DNA of 64,000 nt. Source: Promethearchaeota archaeon (GTDB lineage: Archaea > Asgardarchaeota > Lokiarchaeia > Sigyniarchaeales > SOKP01). The translations under genes were made by a program, and so were the position numbers. The stretch is taken from contig JAHLWS010000068.1 of assembly GCA_019057795.1 (NCBI GenBank), positions 1-64,000 on the forward strand, in the 5' to 3' direction. Shown here in pieces: positions 46,684 through 55,322 of this stretch. Each line of letters starts with the position of its first letter. The first letter of the stretch is position 1. The notes below the pieces were generated by a model. It saw only the letters and a list, made by a program, of their open reading frames with translations. It ran no database searches and was not told the DNA's origin.

Positions 46684-47976
46684 TCAATCTTTTTCTCTTA
46701 TTACAATTGGTTCAGGATTGTAAAGAATTTCTTGTATTTTAAGCCTATCTCCTGCGTCCGCTCTTCCTTTCGAAAGAATTGCAATTGTCAACCATTCAAA
46801 GGACCCCTTGAACTCTACTTTTTCCCACAGTTTTACTATTATATACCAAAAGAGAACAACAATAGCAAGAAGTAGCAAAAGTTGGTAACCGTTTAGTTTT
46901 CCATCTAAAGCACCCCACCCGGTTACGGCATCGAAAATCAATACAGGGAAGATAGTAAGCCATTGAAAACTCCAAATTGTCAATAACAACATGTTGAATC
47001 GTCTAAAGAAGATAGTTTTCTTTCCAAACTTTTCTGCTTTTCCCCTATAATCTACTAAATGAAGAATTAAAGTACCAATGGCTATCTCTCCAGCTGCTAC
47101 AAAACTAAACAAGAATAAACTATCGCCTTCTAAATCAAAACCAAGTATTAACCCTGAAATAATCGCAGTTATGAAAAGGAACAAAGCGCTCAAATAAGAC
47201 CATTTTAAAAAATTCTTTGTTATTCTTCCCTCGCCTATATAAGAGCCCGCAATCAAACCAAAAAGTGAAATCGAGAGAAAAGGGATAAGAGGAGTAAATC
47301 TATTTATAAACGGTACAATTAAGATATAGGTGAAATTAGTCCAAAAATCGCGATTAATCCAATTGTTCCAAGGACTCCTGAAATCTACCATGTAGGCATT
47401 CCCTAATTCAGTTACTAAGGGGCGTAAAAGCAAAATGATAATTAAGAGAGTAAGAGAAAGGATTAGAATCTTCTTAGTAGACCATCCTTTATACAAACAA
47501 TAAGCGTAAATTCCACTGATAATTATGGTGGCAATACCTACAGTTTGCAAAACATTGATTCGAAATAATTCATTCCCCAGATTCAACCAAACATCGCTTT
47601 CACCTAAGATTACATCTAATAGCAAGCCATTAAGCAACCCTTCTGATATAAAGCCAAAAACCCAAATTATAAAGCCCCGTATCGCTTGATTTTTAAATAC
47701 TTTTAAGGCTGCCGGTTTTTTCTCCATTATCTCGATATTCTTATTCCACTGTCTTCTAGTTGAAATTGTATTGCCAATGGCAGACATTAAGATAAAAAGA
47801 CCATCGAAATATCCTAAGTAAACCAGAACTACGCCTAAAAGCAATATTAATATGTGAGCATCTCCAGCTATGATCTTGTCAATTTCATCAGAAAACGCAA
47901 CATTTAGAACATGAAAGCATACAACTCCCAAAATACCAACGCCTTTGATAAAGTCGAAACTTATATATCGTTTCAT
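46684..47976 (-). CDS. HGSNAT/DUF1624-like membrane acyltransferase
   Basis: This 430-aa polytopic protein has about ten hydrophobic segments. The N-terminal signature (RYISFDFIKGVGILGVVCFHVLN) has the conserved Asp, Lys-Gly and His of DUF1624/acyltransferase-3-like proteins. Human HGSNAT acetylates the non-reducing glucosamine of heparan sulfate across a membrane. The neighbouring GH20 gene makes a similar role in amino-sugar glycan turnover or modification plausible; that is inference. Confidence 0.7.
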   Translation of the reverse strand: MKRYISFDFIKGVGILGVVCFHVLNVAFSDEIDKIIAGDAHILILLLGVVLVYLGYFDGLFILMSAIGNTISTRRQWNKNIEIMEKKPAALKVFKNQAIRGFIIWVFGFISEGLLNGLLLDVILGESDVWLNLGNELFRINVLQTVGIATIIISGIYAYCLYKGWSTKKILILSLTLLIIILLLRPLVTELGNAYMVDFRSPWNNWINRDFWTNFTYILIVPFINRFTPLIPFLSISLFGLIAGSYIGEGRITKNFLKWSYLSALFLFITAIISGLILGFDLEGDSLFLFSFVAAGEIAIGTLILHLVDYRGKAEKFGKKTIFFRRFNMLLLTIWSFQWLTIFPVLIFDAVTGWGALDGKLNGYQLLLLLAIVVLFWYIIVKLWEKVEFKGSFEWLTIAILSKGRADAGDRLKIQEILYNPEPIVIREKD

Positions 47977-48152
47977 TTTCCATCAATCTTTTTGTGAAAT
48001 TTATTTATTTAAAAATTAAATAACACTTTGCTGTTAAAGTATATAAAATTGAAACATATTTTAGAAAGAATATAATTTTTTAGCCCAAGTTAAGAGAAGT
48101 TCCATTTCATCAAATATTATCACTAATTAAGATCTTCTTCAAATAATATCAA

Positions 48153-49319
48153 TTAAGTATCTTCCCTTAATTTTTTCTCAGTAATATCTTGAGCAATGAC
48201 TTGGATTAAAATCTCTTCATGCAATCGAATTAATGTAGCTGTGTAACAAACCCATATTAATTTTCCTTCCTTATTATAACCTTGAATTTCGCTTTGTTCT
48301 ACATCTTGTCCTTTAATTAATCGCTCGTATACTTTATGAAGAATGGATAAGGTACTTGAAGGTAAAGCCATGAGTTGTAGAAAGTTTTTACCAACCAAAT
48401 CTTCTTTTTTGTACTTAAACAACTTATAAGTAGCATAATTACAATCTATTATAGTACCTCCAAAATTTAAGATTACTACTGCGTTTGGGGAAGTTTGGAA
48501 TAAGTGCCGAAACTTTTTATCCGAATCTTTTAAAGCTAGTATTTTCTCACGATATTTATTTTCTAAATCCTTTTCTAGGTTTTCATATTTTAATATATAT
48601 TCTTGTATTTCTTCATCGAATTTTTTTTGTTCTTCTATTTCTCTAATAACTGAAATAAACCTAAAATTTTCATTCTCCATAAAAACGCCCCCTTTTGCCG
48701 AGACTAAGATGTAATGTCCATCTTTATGGCGAGTTCTGTATTCTGCTGAACGAAGCTCCCCCTTATTTATTGCTTCCTCGAGTTTTTTAATAATTTTGGG
48801 TAAATCTTCTGGATGGATAAAATTAAACGCGTTTAAACCTATCAATTCTTCAGGTTGATAACCAAATAATTTGAAAGTTTGAGGACTACAATAAAGAAAT
48901 GTACCATCTGAATCTATTTCCAAAATTACATCCAAAATATTGTTAATAAGATAACGATATTGGTCCAATGTATTCTTTTTAACTACTCTTTTACGTTTAT
49001 CTTTATCCAAACTAGTTAATTCTGATTCAGAAGCGCTAAGATCGTCTAATTTTTGTGTTTTCTCGTAAAAATTTTTAATTTCGTTCAGTTCTACAGTAAT
49101 TAATGTATGATTTGTATGGACTCTTTCAAACGATTTTATTTGATTTTGATTAGTCGGATCGTTCGGATTAATGGTTATATATTTCTTACATCTAACACAC
49201 GCTCTAACTCTAATTTCCTTCTCATCCCATTGTTGTTGAATAAAATGCAAAAATGATCTTAAACTTATACTATTATTTGTAAAAATTTTAAAATAATTAA
49301 ACTTTATCTGTAACCTCAT
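48153..49319 (-). CDS. PAS-PAS sensor protein without an output kinase
   Basis: I choose the ATG at 49319 (MRLQIKFNYF); the frame is open up to 49370. An N-terminal domain of unknown type has a Cys pair (ACVRCKKYITINPND). Two PAS domains follow: VILEIDSDGTFLYCSPQ and AVVILNFGGTIIDCNYAT begin them, each ending in a PAC-like segment (FISVIREIEEQK and VIAQDITEKK). They are joined by a coiled coil. There is no histidine kinase, GGDEF or other output domain, so it probably signals by protein contact. Regulatory role only; ligand unknown. Confidence 0.82.
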   Translation of the reverse strand: MRLQIKFNYFKIFTNNSISLRSFLHFIQQQWDEKEIRVRACVRCKKYITINPNDPTNQNQIKSFERVHTNHTLITVELNEIKNFYEKTQKLDDLSASESELTSLDKDKRKRVVKKNTLDQYRYLINNILDVILEIDSDGTFLYCSPQTFKLFGYQPEELIGLNAFNFIHPEDLPKIIKKLEEAINKGELRSAEYRTRHKDGHYILVSAKGGVFMENENFRFISVIREIEEQKKFDEEIQEYILKYENLEKDLENKYREKILALKDSDKKFRHLFQTSPNAVVILNFGGTIIDCNYATYKLFKYKKEDLVGKNFLQLMALPSSTLSILHKVYERLIKGQDVEQSEIQGYNKEGKLIWVCYTATLIRLHEEILIQVIAQDITEKKLREDT

Positions 49320-49368
49320 TTTTTTTGACTTTTCCCACCTTCCTAAGATTTTGACGCACACGCCGAGC

Positions 49369-49391
49369 AAATCTGCTGCAAAAGCAGATTT
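49369..49391. other. Perfect 9-bp inverted repeat (hairpin)
   Basis: AAATCTGCT at 49369-49377 and AGCAGATTT at 49383-49391 form a perfect stem with a 5-nt loop just upstream of the PAS gene. No T tract follows on either strand, so a regulatory or operator role fits better than a terminator. Confidence 0.6.
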
Positions 49392-49715
49392 TCCTTAAGC
49401 TTCGTCGTAAAAGGGAGGGAAATAAATTAAACTCAATTTTGAAATAATTAGTTTTAAAGCTCTTATGATATTTTGGAACGAAAATAAGAATCTAATTTAT
49501 TTGTCTTATTTTTTGTCTTATATCTCTTTTTCCCACTAGATCCAACCGAACATTTCGAAACATACGATCAAAGCGAGGTAATTAACGAACTTGGCGACTT
49601 TAGATGATATTCCGAAAATTTTTAACATTATACCAATACCACGAAATAGCAAATCCCTATTTTCAAATGGGCGAAATTCTATATAAATTAAAAAAAAGTA
49701 AAGAAATTGATTTAA
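49392..49715. other. Intergenic region with a possible coding remnant
   Basis: At 49,530-49,605 a rightward frame reads LDPTEHFETYDQSEVINELG and ends in TGA, with base use like the GC-richer genes and no good start. It may be a gene fragment. I see nothing else in this stretch. Confidence 0.3.
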
Positions 49716-50675
49716 TTAAAAATTCGAGTAAATCATAAATTTGTTTGCAGAACCTAAACTGTAAATTTCGAATTTGCTACCGCGCTTTGTCTCGCAAAAC
49801 ATTTGGATCATCGGAAAAAGATATATTTGCGTGGTGATTTGTGCTTCCTTATCTTTTGAGTGACTTTTGTAGTCGCTTCCTGCTGAATTAATCGTTTTTT
49901 TAATGTTTTTATTCCAATAACCTAAAGAGGCTTCCGCTTTCGACTCTAGATCTTTAAAATCGTTAAATCTTATACCCTCAACTTCTTCTATAATTTGGTG
50001 AAGATCTCGCTCAATTTCTTTTTCGTATTTTGTTTGTGCGCTGCTATGGAGTACTGGAATTCCAGTAACGACAGTTTTAAAAGGGACGGGTAGAATTTGA
50101 TATTTAAACAAGCTTTTATGACCTTCACAATCATTACATTTTACTTTACTCGTACCTGTGCCAAAACAGACCCCACATGGATAAGAAAACGGTTTATTCT
50201 CCTTTTTCTGTTCTTCACCAGTTAACACAGTCAATTTTTCTTCGATTTTTCCTGTTCCTTTACATGTTTTACATTTTTCTTCTATAAAACCTTTACCGCT
50301 ACATTTTTTACAAGAAACTGCTTGAATTGTTTCGTATGTAGGTACTTTTTCATCGCCTTTCCAATTTTCTTTATTAAGCTTACCTGCACCCTTAAAAGAG
50401 TAAAATGTTTCTCTCACAACTCTTGGGGCAAGAACAATTTTTTCTTCCGTACCTTTGGGTACCGCACCAATAGTTTTTTTAATCGCAAAATAAATTGCGG
50501 CTTCCTTTTGGGTATCTTTTACGTATTCCGCTGCACTTACAGCGTCTAACGAAAAAACAGCACCTTTGGTGCCAAATTGTTTTTCCATCTTTTTCTTATC
50601 TTTTCTTATGGCACGTTGCTTCCACTTTTCAAAAATTTCGTCTAAATTAGGAGTCTTTATTCTTACATCTGGCAT
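49716..50675 (-). CDS. DnaJ-type zinc-finger protein lacking a J domain
   Basis: This 319-aa protein carries four CxxCxGxG-type knuckles around residues 124-195 (CKKCSGKG, CKTCKGTG, CGVCFGTG, CNDCEGHK), which pair to bind two zinc ions as in DnaJ. The J domain and typical substrate domain are missing. A preceding 120-residue region and a following 120-residue region are unrecognised. It may bind unfolded or partner proteins; a chaperone role is not demonstrated by the sequence. Confidence 0.8.
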   Translation of the reverse strand: MPDVRIKTPNLDEIFEKWKQRAIRKDKKKMEKQFGTKGAVFSLDAVSAAEYVKDTQKEAAIYFAIKKTIGAVPKGTEEKIVLAPRVVRETFYSFKGAGKLNKENWKGDEKVPTYETIQAVSCKKCSGKGFIEEKCKTCKGTGKIEEKLTVLTGEEQKKENKPFSYPCGVCFGTGTSKVKCNDCEGHKSLFKYQILPVPFKTVVTGIPVLHSSAQTKYEKEIERDLHQIIEEVEGIRFNDFKDLESKAEASLGYWNKNIKKTINSAGSDYKSHSKDKEAQITTQIYLFPMIQMFCETKRGSKFEIYSLGSANKFMIYSNF

Positions 50676-50795
50676 AATAATATCACATTAATTTTTTAAT
50701 ACTTGAATATATTTATTTAATAACTTTAGAATTAAATAAATATAAAATAGAATAATTTATAATTTTATTAAAACTAAATTAAAAAAAAAAAGAAA

Positions 50796-50957
50796 ATGTC
50801 AACAGAAGAGCGTCAAAGTGTAGAATACTTCTTACAATGGATTAAACAAGGAGGATTGAAGGATTGGATTCAGCACTTCATTGACCAAGGAGATGAGGTA
50901 AAGTTAAGGCAAGTAAAAGATATTTACGATAAAATCAAAACTGTTTTTGGATTTTAG
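50796..50957 (+). CDS. Small hypothetical protein
   Basis: A 53-aa ORF runs from ATG 50796 (MSTEERQSVEYFLQWIKQGG...) to TAG 50957. It is amphipathic and helical with several Trp/Phe residues and reads like real protein rather than AT-rich noise. It is divergent from the zinc-finger gene. Function unknown. Confidence 0.5.
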   Translation: MSTEERQSVEYFLQWIKQGGLKDWIQHFIDQGDEVKLRQVKDIYDKIKTVFGF

Positions 50958-51095
50958 TTTCTAATTTTTGTTATTTTAGTTTAATAAAAGTTCTTAAAAA
51001 TTGAACGGTTTTTCTTTTGGCTACTCCTTCTAAAGATTAAGAGATTTTTCAAGCGAAAAAAAAAAAGAAAATATTAATTGTTATAGGTTTAAGAA

Positions 51096-51432
51096 TTAAT
51101 TCGAGATTTTGCTATTTTCAAGCGAAAAAAAAGGTTTAGTAGAAAATACTCTTTTAAACTTTGAATTTTCTTTTAAAAAAATTGGAATATCTTTTATAGG
51201 ATTATTTCGTAAATCAAAAGTACTCAATTTTAAAGTCTTGAATATGTCTGGAATTGACTTTAAATTATTATTCTTTAAATATAACGATCTAAGATTCTTA
51301 AGATTTCCAAATGACACGGGTAAACTTTCTACCTGATTATAGGATAAATAAATTGATTCCAATGAAGTTAAACTCCCCATATTAGACGGAAGGTTTTTAA
51401 TATTATTGTTTATTAAATACAACCTTTTTAAA
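51096..51432 (-). pseudogene. Truncated leucine-rich-repeat protein
   Basis: The frame encodes about four LRR units (LTSLESIYLSYNQVESLP, LKNLRSLYLKNNNLKSIP and similar). Its 5' end is broken at a 38-bp tandem duplication (51395-51470), which shifts frame. Beyond the duplication the LRR pattern resumes in another frame (KLSDLKRLYLINNN). It is a remnant of a longer LRR protein of the kind common in Asgard genomes. Confidence 0.75.
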
Positions 51433-51470
51433 TTTTAATATTATTGTTTATTAAATACAACCTTTTTAAA
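51395..51470. repeat. Exact 38-bp tandem duplication
   Basis: Positions 51395-51432 and 51433-51470 are identical. The length is not a multiple of three, so it disrupts the LRR frame. Confidence 0.95.
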
Positions 51471-51694
51471 TCACTAAGTTTTCCAGTAATTGGACTAGCG
51501 AAAAGTTGGCATATATAAAAATACTTAGAATTAAACCGACTTGAAACGCATTCAAACCTAAAGATAACCCTAAAAATGGGATTATGGGCATCACACTGCT
51601 AAATCCTAAAACTTCCGTAAATTGGATCATGAAAATGATTAATAGGCGTTTATCGAACTTTTTATCTTGATCTGCTTGTAGCGAACTAATTAGT
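51466..51694 (-). pseudogene. N-terminal fragment of an MFS transporter
   Basis: The leftward frame reads DKRLLIIFMIQFTEVLGF, then SVMPIIPFLGLSLGLNAFQ, then VGLILSIFIYANFSLVQLL. This is the first membrane helices of a DHA1-type major facilitator transporter. It ends after about 75 codons where the sequence passes into the LRR remnant, and lacks the rest of the protein. Confidence 0.7.
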
Positions 51695-51870
51695 CTTCAC
51701 ATCACTAAAAATTGATATCAAAAATTAGCTTTTATAGGAGAGAGATGTAAATAAATTAAGTTTTATGTCTATATAAAATTAAAATTATGACTTTTTTTTT
51801 GGCGTAAGTCTTAAAAAAAATAATATTTAAATAACATAACAATGAAAACATTATATGTAATACGACAAAT

Positions 51871-52533
51871 GTGTTAAAAATAATGGAGTTGATTTATGAC
51901 TTGGACGAATTAAAAAAATCAATTTTAGAAGGAGATCCAGAATTAGCTGAAGAGTTAGCTAAAAGCATTCTGGAATCCGGAGTTAGTAGTTTGAAGGCTA
52001 TCAAAGATGCAGTAATTCCAGGCATCCTTGAAGCAGGAGAGCTTTGGAAACAAGGTGTGTACTTTGTTCCAGACATAGTATTAAGCGCTGAGGCTTTTAA
52101 AAGCGCAATGGCAGTCCTTGAAAAAGAACAAACTGGTGCTAACAGAAAAAAAGTAGGAAAGTTTCTCATTTGTTCGGTTGAAGGAGACATTCACGACCTT
52201 GGTAAGAATATTGTAAGTTCAATGCTCAAGGCATCAGGGTTCGAGATTCATGATATAGGCGTAGATGTCCCCATTTCAAAGTTCATTGAGAAGGTAAAGG
52301 AGGTCCGACCTGATATCGTTGGGTTAGGTGCCTACATGAGTACGACTGCTGCAACTATTAAAGATTACATACAAGCTCTTGAGAGTGAAGGTTTGAGAAG
52401 CGGTCTAAAAGTGATGGTTGGAGGGGTCAGGATAAGCGAGCAGTACGTGAAAGAACTTGGCGCTGATGAATGGGGAAGAGATGGGGTTCATGCAGCGGAA
52501 AACGCTTTGAAACTCATGGGGGGTGAGAGCTGA
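51871..52533 (+). CDS. Corrinoid protein of a methyltransferase system
   Basis: This 220-aa protein has an N-terminal helical cap (residues about 10-90) and a C-terminal B12-binding Rossmann domain. The DxHxxG signature is GDIHDLGKN, where His108 is the cobalt ligand. Its length and two-domain build match MtaC/MtbC/MttC-type proteins. It shuttles a methyl group from a substrate methyltransferase to an acceptor enzyme. Start is the GTG at 51871 or ATG at 51883. It overlaps functionally with the next gene, only 2 bp downstream. Confidence 0.92.
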   Translation: MLKIMELIYDLDELKKSILEGDPELAEELAKSILESGVSSLKAIKDAVIPGILEAGELWKQGVYFVPDIVLSAEAFKSAMAVLEKEQTGANRKKVGKFLICSVEGDIHDLGKNIVSSMLKASGFEIHDIGVDVPISKFIEKVKEVRPDIVGLGAYMSTTAATIKDYIQALESEGLRSGLKVMVGGVRISEQYVKELGADEWGRDGVHAAENALKLMGGES

Positions 52534-52535
52534 GT

Positions 52536-53816
52536 ATGTCACCTACTATAGGAGAAGCATTGAAGGGAATATTATATACGAAGGGGTTGAAATTCATCAA
52601 GCTCACTCCTGGAAGTAGGGCTGTAGCTTCTATGTTTGGAAAACCAGACTATTTCCCATCACTCGCTGCCCAGATGCATGTTCATTCGATGTCCGTAGCT
52701 AAGGCCGATCCAGAGAGGTTCATCTACACGGATGGCCGATATTGCACTGGTGTACAGATATCCGTGCAGAAGTGGTACGGTTTCGAACAACCCGCGTTAT
52801 TTCCCCCCGGAAATTATAATTACGAAGTTGAAGCATTAGGGGGGAAGGTCAAAAAAAGTGGAAATCATATGCCCTCCCTAGATCAATCGGATCCATTGAT
52901 TAAAAATCCAGAGGATATCGAAAAGGTCAAAGTTCCGATTGAAAGAGATTCAGGGAGCATTCCCTATGTTATAGATTCCTATAAAGCAATTGAAGAGTTT
53001 ACAGGATCTAAAGGTCCTGGTTATGTCACAGCGCCTTTCAGTTTTATTTGTGGCATCCATTCATATGTCAGAGTGATTCGAAATATTAAGAAGAATCCAG
53101 AGTTCATTCATAGACTTTTAACATGGAGTGTTGATGAAGTATTACTACCCTTTATGGAGCTTCTCAAAAAGGAAACAGGGTTTAAAACCTACACCGCTCC
53201 TGATGCATGGGCGGCAGTACCGAATACTAATAAGATGATACTTGAGGAATTTATCTTTCCATGTTATGAATACTTTGCTGAACAAGCTAAGAAGAAAAAA
53301 CTAAGAGTAGTTGCCGCAGGCGCTGGAGATTATTGCGAAGAAAATCCAGATCGATTCGATCCCGAGTTCATGAAATGGTGCTGGTACCAAATGGGAAAGT
53401 CATATCTAGGTAGACCAGCTTTATTCATGGGAATGGGTCAAACTCAACTTTGGCCCATTGATGTAATGAAGGAATACATCGAAGAAAATACTACAAAAAA
53501 GTGGAGACCACCGATAATTGCTGGTTGTAGTGCTAGTTTCATAAGGGATGCTTCACCTCAAGATATTATCGATTACGTCAAAAAAATCATTGACAATCTT
53601 GGCAGAGAGGGAAGCATGAGCTTTATGCTCATCCAGGTACCAGTTGATACACCGCCATTGAACGTACACACTTTTAATAAGGCTGTCAAGGTTTATGGGA
53701 AATATCCAATAGCTGAAAATTTGGACGATATTGAGTACACTCCCCCTGAATACAAAACATATGAAGAGTGGTACAAAACTGCCGTTTCTGAAGGAAGAGC
53801 ACCAGATTATGAATAG
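52536..53816 (+). CDS. UroD-fold methyltransferase
   Basis: This 426-aa protein belongs by pattern to the uroporphyrinogen-decarboxylase-like fold used by MtaA/MtbA and by several substrate:corrinoid methyltransferases. It contains a Gly/Pro-rich substrate region (APFSFICGIHSYVRVI) and His/Cys residues that could bind zinc (for example IIAGCSASFIRD). It is encoded 2 bp after the corrinoid protein, so it probably methylates or demethylates that partner. Whether it uses a methylated amine, thiol, ether or another donor is not visible. By eye these genes are less AT-rich than typical host genes here. Confidence 0.85.
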   Translation: MSPTIGEALKGILYTKGLKFIKLTPGSRAVASMFGKPDYFPSLAAQMHVHSMSVAKADPERFIYTDGRYCTGVQISVQKWYGFEQPALFPPGNYNYEVEALGGKVKKSGNHMPSLDQSDPLIKNPEDIEKVKVPIERDSGSIPYVIDSYKAIEEFTGSKGPGYVTAPFSFICGIHSYVRVIRNIKKNPEFIHRLLTWSVDEVLLPFMELLKKETGFKTYTAPDAWAAVPNTNKMILEEFIFPCYEYFAEQAKKKKLRVVAAGAGDYCEENPDRFDPEFMKWCWYQMGKSYLGRPALFMGMGQTQLWPIDVMKEYIEENTTKKWRPPIIAGCSASFIRDASPQDIIDYVKKIIDNLGREGSMSFMLIQVPVDTPPLNVHTFNKAVKVYGKYPIAENLDDIEYTPPEYKTYEEWYKTAVSEGRAPDYE

Positions 53817-53822
53817 TAAATT

Positions 53823-53850
53823 AATTTATTTTTTTTATTTTTTTTTCTAA
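53823..53850 (+). terminator. T-rich stretch between UroD-like gene and mtrH
   Basis: A T-rich run (TTATTTTTTTTATTTTTTTT) between the two genes could cause partial termination, making mtrH separately tunable. Confidence 0.35.
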
Positions 53851-53879
53851 TGTAATTATTCTAAAAGAGCTTGAGATTA

Positions 53880-54788
53880 ATGTTCAAATACGATAAAGAG
53901 CAGGAGATCTATAATATAGCCGGGGTGAAATTAGGAGGTCAGCCAGGCCAATTACCAACTGTATTGTTTGGAAGTATATTCTATGACGGACATGATATCG
54001 TCAAAGATGCAAAGAAAGGTGAGTTTGACAAAGAAAAAGCACAGCAACTTATCAAAACTGCGGAAGAGCTGTCAGATCAGACGGGTAACCCAATAATTTT
54101 TGATGTATGTTGTTCGTGGCCCGGTGCTTTTGAGAAGTTTATTGATTTTGTGGCTCACAATAGCGATAGTCCATTTGCGATAGATGGGACTACTGCTGAG
54201 GTAAAGATGATTGGGGCTAGATATGCTAAGGATACTGGATTATCTTCAAGGGTTGTTTACAATTCGATAATGCCACATGCAAAGGAGGATGAAATAGTGG
54301 CAATCAAGGAGTCAGGAATCGAATCTGCGATTTTACTTACTCTAAACACGACAAAACCTACACTTACGGGTAGACTTGAGGTCATGGATGATGTGCTTAG
54401 TATTGCACAACAGGCAGGAATCACCAAACCAATTGTGGATACAACTGTTATCGATAAACCGGATATAGGTCCCATTAGTAAAGCCATCCACATGGTCAAG
54501 GACAAATACGGAATCCCTACAGGAGCGGGTGTACACAATGCAGTTGCCAGGTGGGCTGAAATGAGTGATTTATCCCCTAAAAAGCAGGATCTTGCAAGCG
54601 CAGTTGCCAACTCATTTCCAATAGCTTATGGAGCAGATTTTTTGCTATATGGACCAATCGATCAATCAAAAGAGGCTTTTTTCACAAGTTCCTTGGCTGA
54701 TGCATATGTTGCGTTTAATGCAAGACAGGAGTTCAGAATGCGCCCGTTAACAAGTGAACATCCATTGATGAAGATTTTCAGAACTTGA
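53880..54788 (+). CDS. mtrH: MtrH-like tetrahydropterin methyltransferase
   Basis: This is a 302-aa protein from ATG 53880 (the frame is open from TTG 53871). It matches the MtrH subunit of methyl-H4MPT:CoM methyltransferase: YNIAGVKLGGQPGQLPTVLF at the start, GSIFYDGH, a DGTTAEVKMIGARY segment, and GIPTGAGVHNAVARW. MtrH moves a methyl group between tetrahydromethanopterin (or tetrahydrofolate) and a corrinoid protein. No other mtr subunit is nearby, so with its two neighbours it should act as a soluble methyl-donor catabolism module, as seen in other non-methanogenic archaea. Confidence 0.92.
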   Translation: MFKYDKEQEIYNIAGVKLGGQPGQLPTVLFGSIFYDGHDIVKDAKKGEFDKEKAQQLIKTAEELSDQTGNPIIFDVCCSWPGAFEKFIDFVAHNSDSPFAIDGTTAEVKMIGARYAKDTGLSSRVVYNSIMPHAKEDEIVAIKESGIESAILLTLNTTKPTLTGRLEVMDDVLSIAQQAGITKPIVDTTVIDKPDIGPISKAIHMVKDKYGIPTGAGVHNAVARWAEMSDLSPKKQDLASAVANSFPIAYGADFLLYGPIDQSKEAFFTSSLADAYVAFNARQEFRMRPLTSEHPLMKIFRT

Positions 54789-54814
54789 GATTGAATTTTA
54801 TTAAATTTACTTTA

Positions 54815-55192
54815 CTACTCTCTCTTGACATTTCCTTTAAACGATGAAAATTGATTAAATATCTTTGCATCCCCTTCAATCTTGGCAAAAATATTGACCG
54901 GTGATGCTGCTCGTGGTTTTTCATCTTTACTCACGGGAGTTGGTCCAAAAAAAATGCAGAATCCTTTCCCATCGGGCCAATATCCAATATCACCTACTTC
55001 ACAATCAACCTGTGAATTCTCCTTTTCAATTGAGACTGGGATTTCTCCATAGAGTTCTTCACCCCATCTAGACAAATTCAATTCAAAAGGCAGTTTATCC
55101 CATATTGCCTTACAAGTTTCAGGATTTTTATTAGTCAGTAATTTAGCTTTAATTTGACCAATTTTCTCGTTTTCAATAATTATGTAATCCAT
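54815..55192 (-). CDS. Cyclophilin-like domain protein
   Basis: This 125-aa single-domain protein resembles the TM1367-like cyclophilin-like family: NPETCKAIWDKLPFELNLSR, then WGEELYGEIPV, then VGDIGYWPDGKGFCIFFGPT. The family has the cyclophilin beta-barrel without proven prolyl isomerase activity. It is convergent with mtrH. Function unknown. Confidence 0.85.
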   Translation of the reverse strand: MDYIIIENEKIGQIKAKLLTNKNPETCKAIWDKLPFELNLSRWGEELYGEIPVSIEKENSQVDCEVGDIGYWPDGKGFCIFFGPTPVSKDEKPRAASPVNIFAKIEGDAKIFNQFSSFKGNVKRE

Positions 55193-55322
55193 AAAATAAT
55201 CACTAAAATAAAGAATATTACATTAGATAATTACCTTTCATATTTAAACAGAGTTTTAATAAACAATAAGATTATTAAACATAATAAAAAGAAGATATTA
55301 AGGGAATTTAAGTTGAAATTTT

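Noticed and set aside
49440..49520. Short direct repeat TTGTCTTATTTTTTGTCTTAT as a regulatory repeat
   Set aside because: It is short and low in complexity and not placed near a gene start.
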